The notes: generated by a model from the letters alone, not told the origin. A stretch of 52,561 nt of DNA from Gemmatimonadales bacterium (GCA_036279355.1 DASUJH010000040.1:1-52561); one strand, 5' to 3'. Shown: positions 27,101 through 36,263, counted from the first letter of the stretch. A program made the numbers and translations.

Positions 27101-27241
27101 GTCGGCGGCGTGCTGGTCTCCACGCTGCTCACGCTGTTGCTGGTGCCCGTCGTCTATGTGCTGCTCGACGGCCTGCGCGCGCGGGCGGGCGCCGTCCGGC
27201 CCGTCGCCGGCGCGCGGCCGGCCGCCGCGGAGGCGGAGTGA
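24164..27241 (+). CDS. RND-family efflux permease (HAE1 type)
   Basis: 1025 residues. Proton-driven inner-membrane pump subunit that forms a trimer and expels hydrophobic or amphiphilic compounds through an adaptor and TolC. It begins MKISDLSIRRPVFASMVSAGLVLFGVIGYTRL (TM1). The large first periplasmic loop is followed by TM2-6 (about 330-480), with the paired acidic residues of proton relay in IGIVVDDAIIVLEN. The second loop and TM7-12 (about 530 and 850-1010) follow, with the usual IGLVTKNSILLVEYAN. Full length for the family. Its TGA overlaps the GTG of the TolC-type gene, so it heads a four-gene coupled unit. The substrate cannot be read from sequence. Confidence 0.95.
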   Translation: MKISDLSIRRPVFASMVSAGLVLFGVIGYTRLSVREYPDVDPPIVSVSTELPGANPQVVESAVTDILEEELSTVEGLRTLTSSSEEQFSNITLEFNLDRPVEAAAQDVRDKVARVRGRLPEDVREPVVAKQQADANPFFWLALSGANYDLLQLSDIADRLVKARLQTLPGVGQARIYGERRFSMRVWLSAEELAARGLTVQDVESAIRSRNVEIPAGRIESDRREFTVRSLGELKSPAEFAELTVSNAGGRLVKLKDLGRVELGAEDDRSALRYNQTPSVAIGVIRQSKANLIEVSDEIRRALPAIQQGLPPGVKLDVAFDDAIFVKRSIREAEDTLLIAGLLVVVIIFVFLRNLRATIIPGLAIPASIVSTFAVMYFLGFSINNLTLLALTLAIGIVVDDAIIVLENAYRHQEELGESPEEAATQGTREIAFAVVATTISLIAVFTPLAFLKGSTGRLFNEFGIAVAGSVAISGLVALTLTPMLCAKILRLPARHGRIYRALEHGFDRLANTYARLLDRALRARGAVVLGALAMVGLAVALFAALKREFVPPEDRGWFLSFIIAPEGSSLGYTDGYQRRIEAILGRTKGVESFFSVVNVGDGVSRGLIFTNLEDWSRRTRSVDAILAEVQPQFFAVPGVMAFASNPPAFGFGSPVQFVVQHPDFGLLASAADSFVARARGIKGLINVDTDLRVNKPELTVSFDRDRAEDLGVPVRDVATTLQTLLGGTRVSTFTRNNKLYDVIVQLEPKERATPSDMTGLYVRGRDDALVKLDAVASVKEGVGPRALNHFDRVRSFTLTASLAPGFTLGEALDSLRRAANEVLPKGSTTALAGESRELEESGGALYFAFLLALLVVFMVLASQFESLIHPFTVLLAVPLAVTGALVTLYLAGSTINLYSQIGMILLIGLVTKNSILLVEYANQLKERGLDAAAAVREAGRIRLRPILMTSVATIMGALPVALGLGAGSASRRPLGYAIVGGVLVSTLLTLLLVPVVYVLLDGLRARAGAVRPVAGARPAAAEAE

Positions 27242-28542
27242 GGGCGATGTTCGCGGCGGCCCTCGTGGGCGGCGCGCTCGCCGCGCCGATCGCAGCTTCG
27301 GCTCAGGACTCGATCCCGCAGGTCACCCTGGCCGACGCGCTCCGGCGTGCCACGCGCCTCGACCCCGATTATGTGCGCGCGCTCGGCCAGATCGACAACG
27401 CCGAATGGGGGCGCAAGGCGGCCCGGCTCGCGTTCGTAGTGCCGGCGCTCACTGCCGAGCTCGACGCCACGCGCTACTCCACGGAATTCTTCAACATCGG
27501 CACCGGCGAGCCGACGGCCTCGTCGGTGAACGCGACGCTCACGGCTCGCTACGAGCTGCTGAGCGTGCGCAAGCTCACCGACCTGCGCGCGACGACGGCC
27601 GAGCTCGAGAACGCGCAGTCCACCGGGATGCAGCAGCGGTTCCGCACCGCGTTCCTGGTCGAGTCCGACTTCTACGGCGTGCTGGCCGATCAGGCGCTGC
27701 TCACGGTCGCGACGGATCGGGTGCGCCGTGCCGAGGAGCAGCTCGCCGTCGCCCGGGCCCGCGTCATCTCCGGCGCGGCGGTGCAGACCGATTCGCTGCA
27801 GCTCGTGCTGGAAGTCACCCGGGCGCGCATCGACCTCACGCGGCAATCGGCCGCGCTCAGGGTGGCGCAGCTTCAGCTCGGCCGCAGGGTGGGGGAGAGC
27901 GGCGCGGTGGCGGCCGAAGCGGCTGACACGGTCCCCCCGGCGGAGCTGCCGGTGACGCTGCCGGCTGCCGTGCAGGAGGCGCTCCAGCAGGGGCCGCAGT
28001 ATCGCGCCGCGCGGGCCAACGAGCGCGCTGCCGCCGCCGTGCTGCGCGGGCGTCGCGGCGAGTACCTGCCGACGCTCACGCTCTCGGGCACGAACACCAC
28101 GTTCGACACTCGCTTCTTCCCGAAGGCGCGGAACGTTTCGGCGCTCACGCTCACGGTGAGCCTGCCGGTATGGGATCTCGGCGTCCGCGAAGCGGGGATC
28201 ACGGCTGCCCGGGTCGACCGCGACGTCTCGCGCGCGGTTCGCGAGGACCTGGAGCGCGGGGCGCGCCGCGACGTGACCGAGGCATACGACGCCTACGGTA
28301 CGGCGCAGGCGACGATCGCGCTCTCGCGCAGCGCCCTCGCAGCGGCGGCCGAAAACTTCCGCGTGCAGGACGCGCGTTACCGCTCCGGCGCCACCACGAT
28401 CCTGGAGCTGCTCGACGCGCAGATCAGTCTCACCCAGGCGCAGGCCGATCTGGTGCAGGCGAACTACGCCACCCGGCTTGCGCTCGCCGGCCTCGAGGTA
28501 ATCCTCGGCCGCCGGCTCTTTCCGAGCGGGGGCGCCCAGTGA
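27238..28542 (+). CDS. TolC-family outer-membrane efflux protein
   Basis: 434 residues. The GTG at 27238-27240 overlaps the permease stop; ATG 27247 is an alternative. A signal peptide (up to about ASAQD) is followed by the duplicated TolC layout of two halves, each with long coiled-coil helices and short strands: RATRLDPDYVRALGQIDNAEWGRKAARLAFVVPALTAELDATRY in the first, EALQQGPQYRAARANERAAAAVLRGRRGEYLPTLTLSGTNT in the second. The end is LEVILGRRLFPSG. It should form the trimeric outer-membrane channel for the adjacent pump. It overlaps the adaptor gene by GTGA. Confidence 0.93.
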   Translation: MRAMFAAALVGGALAAPIAASAQDSIPQVTLADALRRATRLDPDYVRALGQIDNAEWGRKAARLAFVVPALTAELDATRYSTEFFNIGTGEPTASSVNATLTARYELLSVRKLTDLRATTAELENAQSTGMQQRFRTAFLVESDFYGVLADQALLTVATDRVRRAEEQLAVARARVISGAAVQTDSLQLVLEVTRARIDLTRQSAALRVAQLQLGRRVGESGAVAAEAADTVPPAELPVTLPAAVQEALQQGPQYRAARANERAAAAVLRGRRGEYLPTLTLSGTNTTFDTRFFPKARNVSALTLTVSLPVWDLGVREAGITAARVDRDVSRAVREDLERGARRDVTEAYDAYGTAQATIALSRSALAAAAENFRVQDARYRSGATTILELLDAQISLTQAQADLVQANYATRLALAGLEVILGRRLFPSGGAQ

Positions 28543-29668
28543 AGAGAGTACTCGGCGTGGCACTCGCCGCCGCACTCGCGGCGTCTGCGTGCGGCAAGGC
28601 GGTGCCTGAGTCCCGCGCGGGCGGCGGTGCGAAAGGCGCTGCTGCCGGGGGCCCCCCCGCGATGCCGGTCGAGATCGCCGTCGCGCGCACCGACACGGTG
28701 GTGGACGCCATCGAGGCGTCGGGGCAGATCGAAGCGGTGCAGTCGATCGAGCTCAGGCCGGATGTCGAGGGGCGGCTCGTGGCGATTCTAGTGCGGGAAG
28801 GCGCCCAGGTCACCCGGGGGATGCCGCTCTTCAAGGTGGATGACGCGGAGCTCCGCGCGGAGGTGGCGCGGGCCGAGGCCGACCGCGACCTCGCCCGGCA
28901 GGCCCTCGCGCGCACCCGCGACCTCATGGCGCAGCGCGCCTCGTCCCAGGCGGATCTCGAACGCGCGGAGGCCACCGCGCGGAGTACGCAAGCCCAGCTC
29001 GATCTGCTGACGTTGCGGCTCACCCGGACGACCGTACGCGCCCCGTTCTCCGGCGTCGCGGGCCGGCGGCTCGTGAGCCTCGGCGACTACCTGACGACCG
29101 ATTCGCGCCTCGTGATGCTCCAGACCTTCGATCCCGAGCGCGCCTCCTTCCAGGTGCCCGAGCGCTATGCCGACCAGCTCCGGATTGGACAGCGCGTCGC
29201 GTTCCGGGTGGCCGCGCTGCCGGGACGTGAGTTCAGCGGCGTCGTGGACTTCGTCGATCCGGTGGTGCAGCTGCCGGCCCGCACGATCACGGTGAAGGCG
29301 CAAGTGCCGAATCCCAGGCGGGAGCTGCAGGCGGGCATGTTCATCGAGGCGCGCCTCGCAACCGCGGTGCGGCCCGGTGCGGTCGTGATTCCGGAGGACG
29401 CGGTGGTCCCGCTCCACGGCTCCACGTTCGTCTGGGTGGCGCGCGGCGGCACGGCGACGCGGCACGAAGTCGAGCTCGGCGTGCGCACGCCCGGGTTCGT
29501 CGAAGCGCGGAGCGGCGTCGACGCCGGCGACCAGGTGGTCGTGGGCGGACAGGAACGGCTCTTCGAGGGCGCGCCGGTCGCCGCTCAGGTGGTTCAGCGG
29601 GAGGTGGTGACTCCGGCGGACAGCGCTGCGGCGCCGAGCCGGGGCGCTGCCGACAAGGCACCCCGGTA

Positions 29669-29669
<1 letters not shown>
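28539..29669 (+). CDS. RND efflux periplasmic adaptor (membrane fusion protein), lipoprotein
   Basis: 376 residues, GTG at 28539-28541 overlapping the TolC stop. The signal MKRVLGVALAAALAASACGK has lipobox ASAC, so the adaptor is membrane-anchored by lipid. Its domains in order are: a membrane-proximal strand; a lipoyl half (GRLVAILVREGAQVTRGMPLFKVDDAELRAEV); an alpha-hairpin (about 110-150); the second lipoyl half (TTVRAPFSGVAGRRLVSLGDYL); a beta-barrel (FQVPERYADQLRIGQRVAFRV); and a C-terminal cap with an Ala-rich tail. It links the permease to TolC. It ends in TAG overlapping the GTG of the peroxiredoxin gene. Confidence 0.95.
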
Positions 29670-30148
<479 letters not shown>

Positions 30149-30286
30149 GCGCGCGCGTGGCGCACGTGCGGCACAAGCTGGCGGCCGTTTGCGCGTGAGG
30201 GCATCTTTCAGGATGCCGCGCCGGAGCTCCAACGTTCCCGGCGCGCGATTCCAATATCCCTTTGAAGCAGATCGAGTACCGCCGAC

Positions 30287-31039
30287 ATGACCGTGTCCTC
30301 CCGCAACGAAACGTCCTATACCGCGACGCCCACTCCGCCCGGCCGCTCGTTCGCGACCTGGCTCTGGGAATGGACCAAGTCCATCGTGGTGGCGCTCGCC
30401 GTCTGGTTCCTGCTCCGCACCTTCCTGGTGGAAGCGTTCCGGATCCCGTCAGGGAGCATGGAGAACACGCTGCTCATCGGCGACTTTCTCTTCGTGAACA
30501 AGGCGCTGTACGGCGCCGAGGTGCCGCTGGTGCACGCGCACCTGCCGGCCGTGCGCGAGCCGGAACGCAACGACGTGCTGGTTTTCGATTCGGTGGAAGA
30601 ACCGGGGCTCAAGATCGTGAAGCGGCTCGTCGGCATGCCGGGCGACACGCTCTCGATGGAAAACGGCGAGCTCTATCGCAATGGCCGGAAGGTGGACGAG
30701 CCGTACGTGATCCACACCGATCCGACGCGCTCGGAGGATGCGGCGGAGCGAGCCAAGATGCGCGCGTGGCAGTTGCCCCACCTGGTCAATCGCGACCGGG
30801 CCACCTATCGCCCCGACCTGCAGGATTGGGGACCGATCGTGGTGCCGGCCGATTCGTTCTTCATGATGGGAGACAACCGGGACAGCTCGTACGACGGCCG
30901 CTACTGGGGCTTCCTCCCGCGGGAAAATGTGCGGGGGCGCCCGCTCCTGGTGTACTTCAGCTACGATCCGGCCAGTTGGCGCTCGCTGCCGTTCGTTTCG
31001 GCGGTTCGCTGGGGACGCCTCTTTACCGTGCCTGAGTGA
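30287..31039 (+). CDS. lepB: Signal peptidase I
   Basis: 250 residues. Inner-membrane serine protease that removes signal peptides from exported proteins. One transmembrane helix (about 31-48, KSIVVALAVWFLLRTFLV) is followed directly by the catalytic box FRIPSGSMENTLLIGD with Ser57. The general-base Lys112 is in KIVKRLVGMPGD, and the conserved MGDNRDSSYDGRYWGFLP box sits near residue 195. The catalytic domain lies in the periplasm. An insert of about 30 residues with many charges (about 140-175) separates the boxes. The gene is alone in its transcription unit. Confidence 0.96.
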   Translation: MTVSSRNETSYTATPTPPGRSFATWLWEWTKSIVVALAVWFLLRTFLVEAFRIPSGSMENTLLIGDFLFVNKALYGAEVPLVHAHLPAVREPERNDVLVFDSVEEPGLKIVKRLVGMPGDTLSMENGELYRNGRKVDEPYVIHTDPTRSEDAAERAKMRAWQLPHLVNRDRATYRPDLQDWGPIVVPADSFFMMGDNRDSSYDGRYWGFLPRENVRGRPLLVYFSYDPASWRSLPFVSAVRWGRLFTVPE

Positions 31040-31111
31040 TCCCTCGGCACCGCGTCGCGGTGATCCGCCGAGCCAGGGCGTCAGCGCGGTGACGCAGGCG
31101 GCGTGACCGCG

Positions 31112-31372
31112 CTAACGCCGTGGTCTCGACGCGTCGGCCGTGGCCGCGCGGGTCGGCCCGCGGTCGATGTAGACCGCCGTGCGACCACACGAGCCGCAGT
31201 GCAACGTCACCCGGCCGCCATGCTGATCGGAGTCTGCCGCATCCCGCGGAGGGATGCGCTCGATGGACGCCGAACTACACGAGGGGCAAACCAGAGGCTT
31301 GTGGTCCCGATCGGCCGCGATCAAGATCAACGCCTCAGGTGCTCGATATTCCTTGACTCCCCGACGACCCAC
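31112..31372 (-). CDS. Small zinc-ribbon protein
   Basis: 86 residues from GTG 31370-31372, which follows GGAAGGG at six bases. It has two CxxC pairs, VCPSCSSASIERIPPR and LHCGSCGRTAVYID, 32 residues apart from first Cys to third Cys, which suits a single treble-clef or ribbon-type zinc site. The C-terminus is Arg/Thr-rich. It is divergent from the cupredoxin-like gene across about 90 bp. The upstream frame (to 31555) lacks such signals, so the shorter start is preferred. Nucleic-acid binding is possible, but nothing in the sequence proves it. Confidence 0.55.
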   Translation of the reverse strand: MGRRGVKEYRAPEALILIAADRDHKPLVCPSCSSASIERIPPRDAADSDQHGGRVTLHCGSCGRTAVYIDRGPTRAATADASRPRR

Positions 31373-31461
31373 AGTCGGCCCTTCCGGTGGGACAACAGTG
31401 AACAGGGGACGACAAAATCCCACCCACGCCCAATCTAGAACGAGCCGAAGGACGACGCAAA

Positions 31462-31917
31462 GTGTCTGACGCACATTCGGGCTGTGCCATGGCCCCGAAC
31501 TCGGGTCGGCCAGCCCTTGCCTTGCTCGTTGCCCTCGGGCTCGGGGTGGCCGCACCGCGCGCTCTGACCGCGCAAGCGGTGCACGTGGTGAGACTCGAAG
31601 TCGAGATATCCGAACAGCTTCACCGATTCGTTCCGGAGCGGGTGACCGCCCGAGTCGGCGACGTGCTCCGTTTCCGGGTGGTGAGCGGCGCCCCGCACAG
31701 CATTGCCTTCGAGCCGGCCGGCATCTCGCCCAACGCCCACGCGGCCCTCAACGCCGCCATGCCGGACCGGTCCGGCGACTTGAGCGGTCCCGTGCTCCCC
31801 GCCAACGGTGCCGAGTACCGGATCGTTGTGCCTCCGCTCCCGCCAGGCCGATACGTGTTCTACAGCGTTCCCCACCGGGCGTACGATATGCGGGGAGAGC
31901 TTGTCGTAGCGAAGTAG
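31462..31917 (+). CDS. Cupredoxin-like secreted protein lacking the copper cysteine
   Basis: 151 residues from GTG 31462 (GAAGGA about nine bases upstream); ATG 31489 is an alternative. A signal peptide (RPALALLVALGLGVAAPRALTAQA) leads to a beta-sandwich of plastocyanin type: RVTARVGDVLRFRVVSGAPHSIAFEPAG holds the first His ligand, and the end RYVFYSVPHRAYDMRGELVVAK holds the second His and the Met. In blue-copper proteins that loop reads Y-C-x-P-H…M; here the Cys is Ser, so a type-1 copper centre cannot form. It may bind copper differently or have another role in the periplasm. Confidence 0.8.
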   Translation: MSDAHSGCAMAPNSGRPALALLVALGLGVAAPRALTAQAVHVVRLEVEISEQLHRFVPERVTARVGDVLRFRVVSGAPHSIAFEPAGISPNAHAALNAAMPDRSGDLSGPVLPANGAEYRIVVPPLPPGRYVFYSVPHRAYDMRGELVVAK

Positions 31918-31932
31918 CAACCCATACGCCGC

Positions 31933-31961
31933 TTGACGTCCCCACTCACCCGTGATACGTT
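31933..31961 (+). promoter_or_regulatory. Candidate promoter of the Lys-rich-tail protein gene
   Basis: TTGACG (31933-31938; 5/6 of the consensus) is followed after 17 bp by TACGTT (31956-31961), preceded by TG, as in extended -10 promoters. The start codon at 31992 is about 30 bases downstream with AAGGAGG between. Confidence 0.42.
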
Positions 31962-31991
31962 GCCGCCTCGGAGCTTGGCCAAGGAGGCCCA

Positions 31992-32357
31992 GTGGCGTCG
32001 GAGCTCGGCGGTTCCCAGATCTCGACCCTTCTCGAGACCCTCCCGGGGATCGCAAACGTGTTGCGGAGCCCGGTGGCGGATGCGCTCGTGAACACGATTC
32101 GCGCCGCCGCCCGGATCGGTGAGTTCGCGCTTGCCGATGCCGAGGAGTTGGTTCGCTATGCGGTGCGGCGCGGGCTGCTCGCGGCGGACGAGGGCGACCG
32201 CCTGCTTGCCGACGTGCAGGAGGCCGAGCGGAAGCGGGTCGAGCGCGCGGCGGCCCACGCCAAGGCTCAGAAGGCAAGGGCCAAGGCGAAGGCGGTGAAG
32301 CCCGTGAGGACGGTAAAGACGGTCAAAAAGGCGGCAAAGAGCGGCCGGCGCCGCTAG
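31992..32357 (+). CDS. Hypothetical helical protein with a Lys/Arg-rich tail
   Basis: 121 residues. The GTG start follows a near-perfect AAGGAGG at six bases, so translation is likely strong. The N-terminal 80 residues are helical and amphipathic (LLETLPGIANVLRSPVADALVNTIRAAARIGEFALADAEELVRYAVRRGLL), a pattern also seen in phasin-like and coat proteins. The last 35 residues are a run of K, A, R, V (AKAQKARAKAKAVKPV…KKAAKSGRRR), resembling the tails of bacterial histone H1-like proteins, so DNA or RNA binding is a fair guess. It ends exactly where the convergent chemoreceptor gene ends. Confidence 0.7.
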   Translation: MASELGGSQISTLLETLPGIANVLRSPVADALVNTIRAAARIGEFALADAEELVRYAVRRGLLAADEGDRLLADVQEAERKRVERAAAHAKAQKARAKAKAVKPVRTVKTVKKAAKSGRRR

Positions 32358-34052
32358 TCAGATCTTGAAGTCGCCCATGAGCCCGGAGAGTCGCTGAGCC
32401 CCTTGCACCAGATCGCTGGCGGACGAGGCGATCTGTTCCGTCGAGGCGCTCTGTTCCTCCGCCGCCGCCGTCACCTCCTCACCCATCGCGGCGTGCTCCG
32501 CCGCCGTGCGGCTCGCCTCGGCCGTCTTGCTCCCCAAATCATCGACCAGCTTCCGGTTCTCCGTGGTCCGCCGGGCCACATCGCCGGCGGCACGGGTCAC
32601 GTCGTCGACGGCGACGGTGATCTCCTCGAGCCCCCGCGCCGCACCCGACGCGATGTCTTCCACCCCGCCCACCTTGCCGGATCCGGCCGCCATCGTCGCC
32701 GAAACCTCCCGAATGCGGTCGCGGATCAGCTCGACGGTCTGGGTGACCTCCTCGGCTGCCGCAGCGCTCGAATCGGCGAGGCGCCGGACCTCTTCCGCCA
32801 CGACGGCGAATCCGCGGCCATGCTCGCCGGCGCGCGCCGCCTCGATGGCCGCGTTGAGCGCGAGCAGGTTGGTCTGCGACGAGATCTGCTTGATGAGATC
32901 GATGAAGTCGGTGATCGAGTCGGACAGCTGCGCGAGCTGCTCCACCTGCGTCGCGGAGGTCGTCACCACCTCGCGCACGTCGAGCAGGGTGGCGCCCGCG
33001 GCATCGACACTCGCGCGGTGATGCGCGGCCAGCTCGCGAATCCGCTCGCCCAGACTGACGACGCTTGCGGCAGCGTCGGCGTTGCTCCCGACCGCGCCGC
33101 GCAGCGTCGAGAGGAGCGCGTCGGCGTCGCGCATGCCGCCCACCTGCTGCTCGGCGCTCGTCGTGAGCCGCACCATCGCCGTCGAGATCTCGCCGCTGCT
33201 CGACGCCAGCTCCTCGCTCATGGCCGAGAAGTCGCTTGCGCTCGCGGTGATCTGGTCGGTCTCGCGCGTGACCGCCCCGACGATGCTGCGGAGGCGGCTC
33301 GCCATCGCGTCCATCGCGTCGCCCAGGCGAGCAAGCTCGGCCGGCATGGCGCCGAGCTTGGCGGCGCGCAGGTCGCCCGACCCGAACCGGTCGGCGGCGC
33401 CGGCCAGCCGGCGGAGCGGCACGTTGACCGACCGCAGCGTATACAGCAGGGTGACGAACGCTACCGCGAGCGCGAGCGCAAAGATGAGCCACACCAGCGC
33501 CCCGCGCCGCGAGGCGCTCCCTTCGAGCTCGGCGGCGCGCGCCATCGAGCGGTTCGTCTGTGCGAGCGTCAGCGCGGTCACGTCGCCCACCAGGGTGTCG
33601 GCCATCGGGCGCGCCGTACCGGCGAGGGCGCGGGCCTCCTCGGTGCGCCCCAAGTCGGTAAGCGCGTGCGCGCGGGCGTACGTCACCTCGAGCCGCGCCT
33701 GCAGCGCGCCGACGCGGTTCAGGATGTAGCGGTCGGAGGTGGTGAGCGAGGGGAGGTCGCGATAGCTCCGCTGGTAGGCGTACGCCGAATCGCCCTGGCG
33801 CACGAACTCGAACCGCTGCTCGGGCGAGGGCAGGTCGAGGTACTCCTCAGCTCCGCGAATTTCCGCGGTGAGCGAATTGACCAGCGCGCTGCTCAGGCTC
33901 GTCGTGCGGAGGAGGAGCGCCAGCTCCTCGCTCACCGAGCGGTCGAGCGAGCGGATCGCGCCGACCGCCAGCACCGCGAGCGCGAAGACGAGCGCGATCA
34001 ACACCGACATTCCCGCGCCGATGCGGCGCGCGAGGCTGCCGAGGACGGTCAC
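32358..34052 (-). CDS. Methyl-accepting chemotaxis protein
   Basis: 564 residues, GTG start overlapping the stop of the binding-protein gene (GTGA). TM1 (about 13-33) is followed by a periplasmic four-helix-type domain (about 38-185), TM2 (about 187-207) and HAMP (about 208-262). The signalling domain follows, with the conserved hairpin tip [32 protein letters not shown] (about 395-426). The tip binds CheA/CheW. There is no pentapeptide at the C-terminus. Co-translation with a periplasmic binding protein suggests that the liganded binding protein is its signal. No other chemotaxis genes lie in the window. Confidence 0.95.
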   Translation of the reverse strand: MTVLGSLARRIGAGMSVLIALVFALAVLAVGAIRSLDRSVSEELALLLRTTSLSSALVNSLTAEIRGAEEYLDLPSPEQRFEFVRQGDSAYAYQRSYRDLPSLTTSDRYILNRVGALQARLEVTYARAHALTDLGRTEEARALAGTARPMADTLVGDVTALTLAQTNRSMARAAELEGSASRRGALVWLIFALALAVAFVTLLYTLRSVNVPLRRLAGAADRFGSGDLRAAKLGAMPAELARLGDAMDAMASRLRSIVGAVTRETDQITASASDFSAMSEELASSSGEISTAMVRLTTSAEQQVGGMRDADALLSTLRGAVGSNADAAASVVSLGERIRELAAHHRASVDAAGATLLDVREVVTTSATQVEQLAQLSDSITDFIDLIKQISSQTNLLALNAAIEAARAGEHGRGFAVVAEEVRRLADSSAAAAEEVTQTVELIRDRIREVSATMAAGSGKVGGVEDIASGAARGLEEITVAVDDVTRAAGDVARRTTENRKLVDDLGSKTAEASRTAAEHAAMGEEVTAAAEEQSASTEQIASSASDLVQGAQRLSGLMGDFKI

Positions 34053-35212
34053 CGGCCCTCCGCGAGCAGCATGGCGCCGTGCCGCACCACGGCGAGGTGC
34101 ACGGCCGCGTCCGGCACGTCACCCAGCGAATCGAACGCGATCCGTCCGGTGACACCGTTGAAGGGGGGCGCGGTCGTGCCGATGGCGGCGACCGCCGCAC
34201 GGATGGCCGCCCGACTCGTGCCGGCTCGCCAGATCGCGTCGCGGAGCAGGTAGATCGCATCGTAGGTCGCCGCGGCCGGCTGGTTCGGAAGGCCGTCCTT
34301 CGGAAACTTGTGCTGGTAGGCAGCGACGAAGCTCCGGTTGGCCGGGTTCGGCAGCGACGGCAGATAGGCCTGCGACACGTACACCCCTTCCGCCAGCGCG
34401 CCCGCCGCCTCGATGCCCTCGAGGCCGTCGCCGCCGAGCACCGGCAGGGTAAGCTTGCGCTTGGCGGATTGGCGGAGAACTTCCTCCGCTTCGGATTCGT
34501 TGCCCGCGACGAGCAGAAACTGCGCGCGGCCCATCTTCGCGACGCGGTCGAGGTAGACGCCGACATCGGGCCTGTCGCCGAGATATGGATCGATGCTCAC
34601 GGCCTCCCCCTTCATGCGGGTGAAGTCGCGCACGAAAGTGCGCCGCACGCCGCGGCCGTAGTCATCGTCCAGGTAGAGCACGGCGCCGCGCTCGAAGCCG
34701 AGCCGATCGCGCGCCCAGCGGGCGAGTGCGGCGCCGTACGCCAGGTCGCTCGGGCAGAGCCGGAAGGTGTACGGCCCGGCGGCGCTTACATCGGGCGACG
34801 AGGACGACGGCGAGATGGCCACGACCGGGTTATCGCCACCGTTGTACACCGGTGCCGCGGCAAGCGTGGTGGCGGACCAGAGGTGGCCGACCACGGCCAC
34901 GACGCCCGCCTTGTACAGGTCGGACGCGACGAACACCGCCGAGTCGGGGTCGGCGAAGTCGTCCCGCGCCACCAGCTCGATCGGCCGGCCGCCGATGCCG
35001 CCGTGCGCGTTGATCTCCTCGGTGGCGAGCTCGGCGCCGCGCAGCATCGGCGCGCCGACCGGGTCGGTGAGCGAACCGGCAATCCCGATGAGGATGGGTT
35101 CGCTGTTGCGCCGGCACGCGGCGGCGGTGACGCTCGCGGCCATGAGGAAGGGCGCGGCGCACGCGAGAGCCCGGCGGAATCGGCGCGCGGAGCGCCGTGG
35201 GTGCTGGGGCAC
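34049..35212 (-). CDS. ABC-type branched-chain amino-acid-like binding protein (lipoprotein)
   Basis: 387 residues, GTG start. The signal region ends in lipobox TAAAC. The rest is a type I periplasmic binding fold of the Leu/Ile/Val-binding (LivJ) group: [46 protein letters not shown], then [21 protein letters not shown], and the second lobe ([25 protein letters not shown]). The ligand could be an amino acid, an amide or another small acid. No permease or ATPase gene is adjacent; the next gene downstream is a chemoreceptor, so a sensing role is more likely than uptake. Confidence 0.9.
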   Translation of the reverse strand: MPQHPRRSARRFRRALACAAPFLMAASVTAAACRRNSEPILIGIAGSLTDPVGAPMLRGAELATEEINAHGGIGGRPIELVARDDFADPDSAVFVASDLYKAGVVAVVGHLWSATTLAAAPVYNGGDNPVVAISPSSSSPDVSAAGPYTFRLCPSDLAYGAALARWARDRLGFERGAVLYLDDDYGRGVRRTFVRDFTRMKGEAVSIDPYLGDRPDVGVYLDRVAKMGRAQFLLVAGNESEAEEVLRQSAKRKLTLPVLGGDGLEGIEAAGALAEGVYVSQAYLPSLPNPANRSFVAAYQHKFPKDGLPNQPAAATYDAIYLLRDAIWRAGTSRAAIRAAVAAIGTTAPPFNGVTGRIAFDSLGDVPDAAVHLAVVRHGAMLLAEGR

Positions 35213-35292
35213 GAGTCGGTTCAGGTCGTGATCTGGGGGACGGCGAAGGTTACCCGCGCGAACCTAAGCAAGCAATGGGCCAAGGAGGCGGA

Positions 35293-35574
35293 ATGCTCGA
35301 CTGGTCCGACCGCCCGCCAGCGGCGACGTTCGACCTGCACGGCCAGACGGTGCTCGAGGCCGCGACCAACGCACGGCACTTTCTTGCAAGCCAGGCGAAG
35401 GCGCGGCCCGGAGCGGTGGTGCGCCTCATCACGGGCCGCGGCCGTTCCGGCGGCGGAGCGCCGATCCGCACTCGCACCCGCACGCTGCTCGCCGAGCTCA
35501 AGGCGAGCGGACAGGTCGTGCGCGACTATCTGCTGGAAGACACCGATGGAAGCTTTCTGGTGTTGCTGCGCTGA
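35293..35574 (+). CDS. Smr-domain protein
   Basis: 93 residues from ATG 35293, with AAGGAGG just upstream; ATG 35275 in frame lacks such a site. It is a stand-alone Smr domain: the TFDLHGQTVLEA motif (DLHG) begins it and LITGRGRSGGGAPIRTRT is the second motif (TGxG…G). Smr domains are found at the C-terminus of MutS2 and alone; they bind nucleic acid and some cut it or act in ribosome rescue. Here there is no MutS2 part. It is divergent from the binding-protein gene. Confidence 0.88.
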   Translation: MLDWSDRPPAATFDLHGQTVLEAATNARHFLASQAKARPGAVVRLITGRGRSGGGAPIRTRTRTLLAELKASGQVVRDYLLEDTDGSFLVLLR

Positions 35575-35603
35575 TGTGATGCTGCGGCGCTCGTGCCGTG
35601 GCG

Positions 35604-36197
35604 CTAGCGGCGGGCGCGGTCGCGCCCCCACGCGTCCAGCACGCGGCCGTCGACCAGCGCCACCGAGGCGACCTTTGCACCCTGCGTCAGCCGCCATGTG
35701 AGCCGGATCATCCGTCCGCGCCGCACCCACTGCATCATCCATTGCGGTCCTTGCACCGTGGCACCGACGCGGCCGTAGCTCGCCTCGAGGTCGCTGCGCC
35801 ACGCGTCGAGCTGCGCTGGGTCGACGCTCCCGGAGAGCGTGAGGACGCTGACCGCGCTGTCCACCGCCGAGACCCAGACGTCCACGGCGCCGCCGAAGCT
35901 CGAGTCCGCGAGCCGGCCACGACACTCCGTGATACGCCGGTCGGCGTGCGCACGCCGGCAGTGGAGCGACGTCCCGCCGAGGGCGTGCAGGTGAGCCGCG
36001 AGATCGGCGAGCGTTTCACTGGCGCGGAAGCCGTGAAATTCGAGCGCAGCGGTGTCAGGCGCCGCCGCGCCGGCCGTGCGCTCAGGCGCCGCAGCGGAAA
36101 TGTCCGCGGCCGGCGGCGGCCCTTGCGCGGCGAGCGGCGCGGCGGCCGACGTGAGACACCCGAGCGCGATCGACAGCTGCCGTCCGAAAAGGCGCAT
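35604..36197 (-). CDS. Secreted hypothetical protein
   Basis: 197 residues from ATG 36195-36197, immediately after the cold-shock terminator; an upstream in-frame ATG would lie within that terminator. The signal peptide MRLFGRQLSIALGCLTSAAAPLAAQ is clear. A Pro/Ala spacer (about 26-55) precedes a globular part with two cysteines (C82 and C94, in SLHCRR and ITECRG) and strands (DVWVSAVDSAVSVLTLSGSVD, MIRLTWRLTQGAKVASVALVDGRVLDAW). No family is recognised. A periplasmic location is likely. Confidence 0.68.
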   Translation of the reverse strand: MRLFGRQLSIALGCLTSAAAPLAAQGPPPAADISAAAPERTAGAAAPDTAALEFHGFRASETLADLAAHLHALGGTSLHCRRAHADRRITECRGRLADSSFGGAVDVWVSAVDSAVSVLTLSGSVDPAQLDAWRSDLEASYGRVGATVQGPQWMMQWVRRGRMIRLTWRLTQGAKVASVALVDGRVLDAWGRDRARR

Positions 36198-36200
36198 GGG

Positions 36201-36225
36201 AGAAAAGGGCCGCCCAAGGCGGCCC
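36201..36225 (-). terminator. Rho-independent terminator of the cold-shock gene
   Basis: On the minus strand GGGCCGCC-TTG-GGCGGCCC forms a perfect 8-bp stem with a 3-nt loop and is followed by TTTTCT. It lies about 40 bases after the cspA stop and just before the ATG of the next gene, so that gene needs its own promoter or read-through. Confidence 0.88.
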
Positions 36226-36263
36226 CTCAAGGTGGTTGCGTGGTGAATCGGCGCGGCGCGGCG

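Noticed and set aside
31920-31945. A fourth copy of the ECF promoter motif (CAACCC at 31914 followed by CGTC)
   Set aside because: The second box is two bases closer than in the other three and overlaps a better sigma-70 -35 element, so the match is probably chance.
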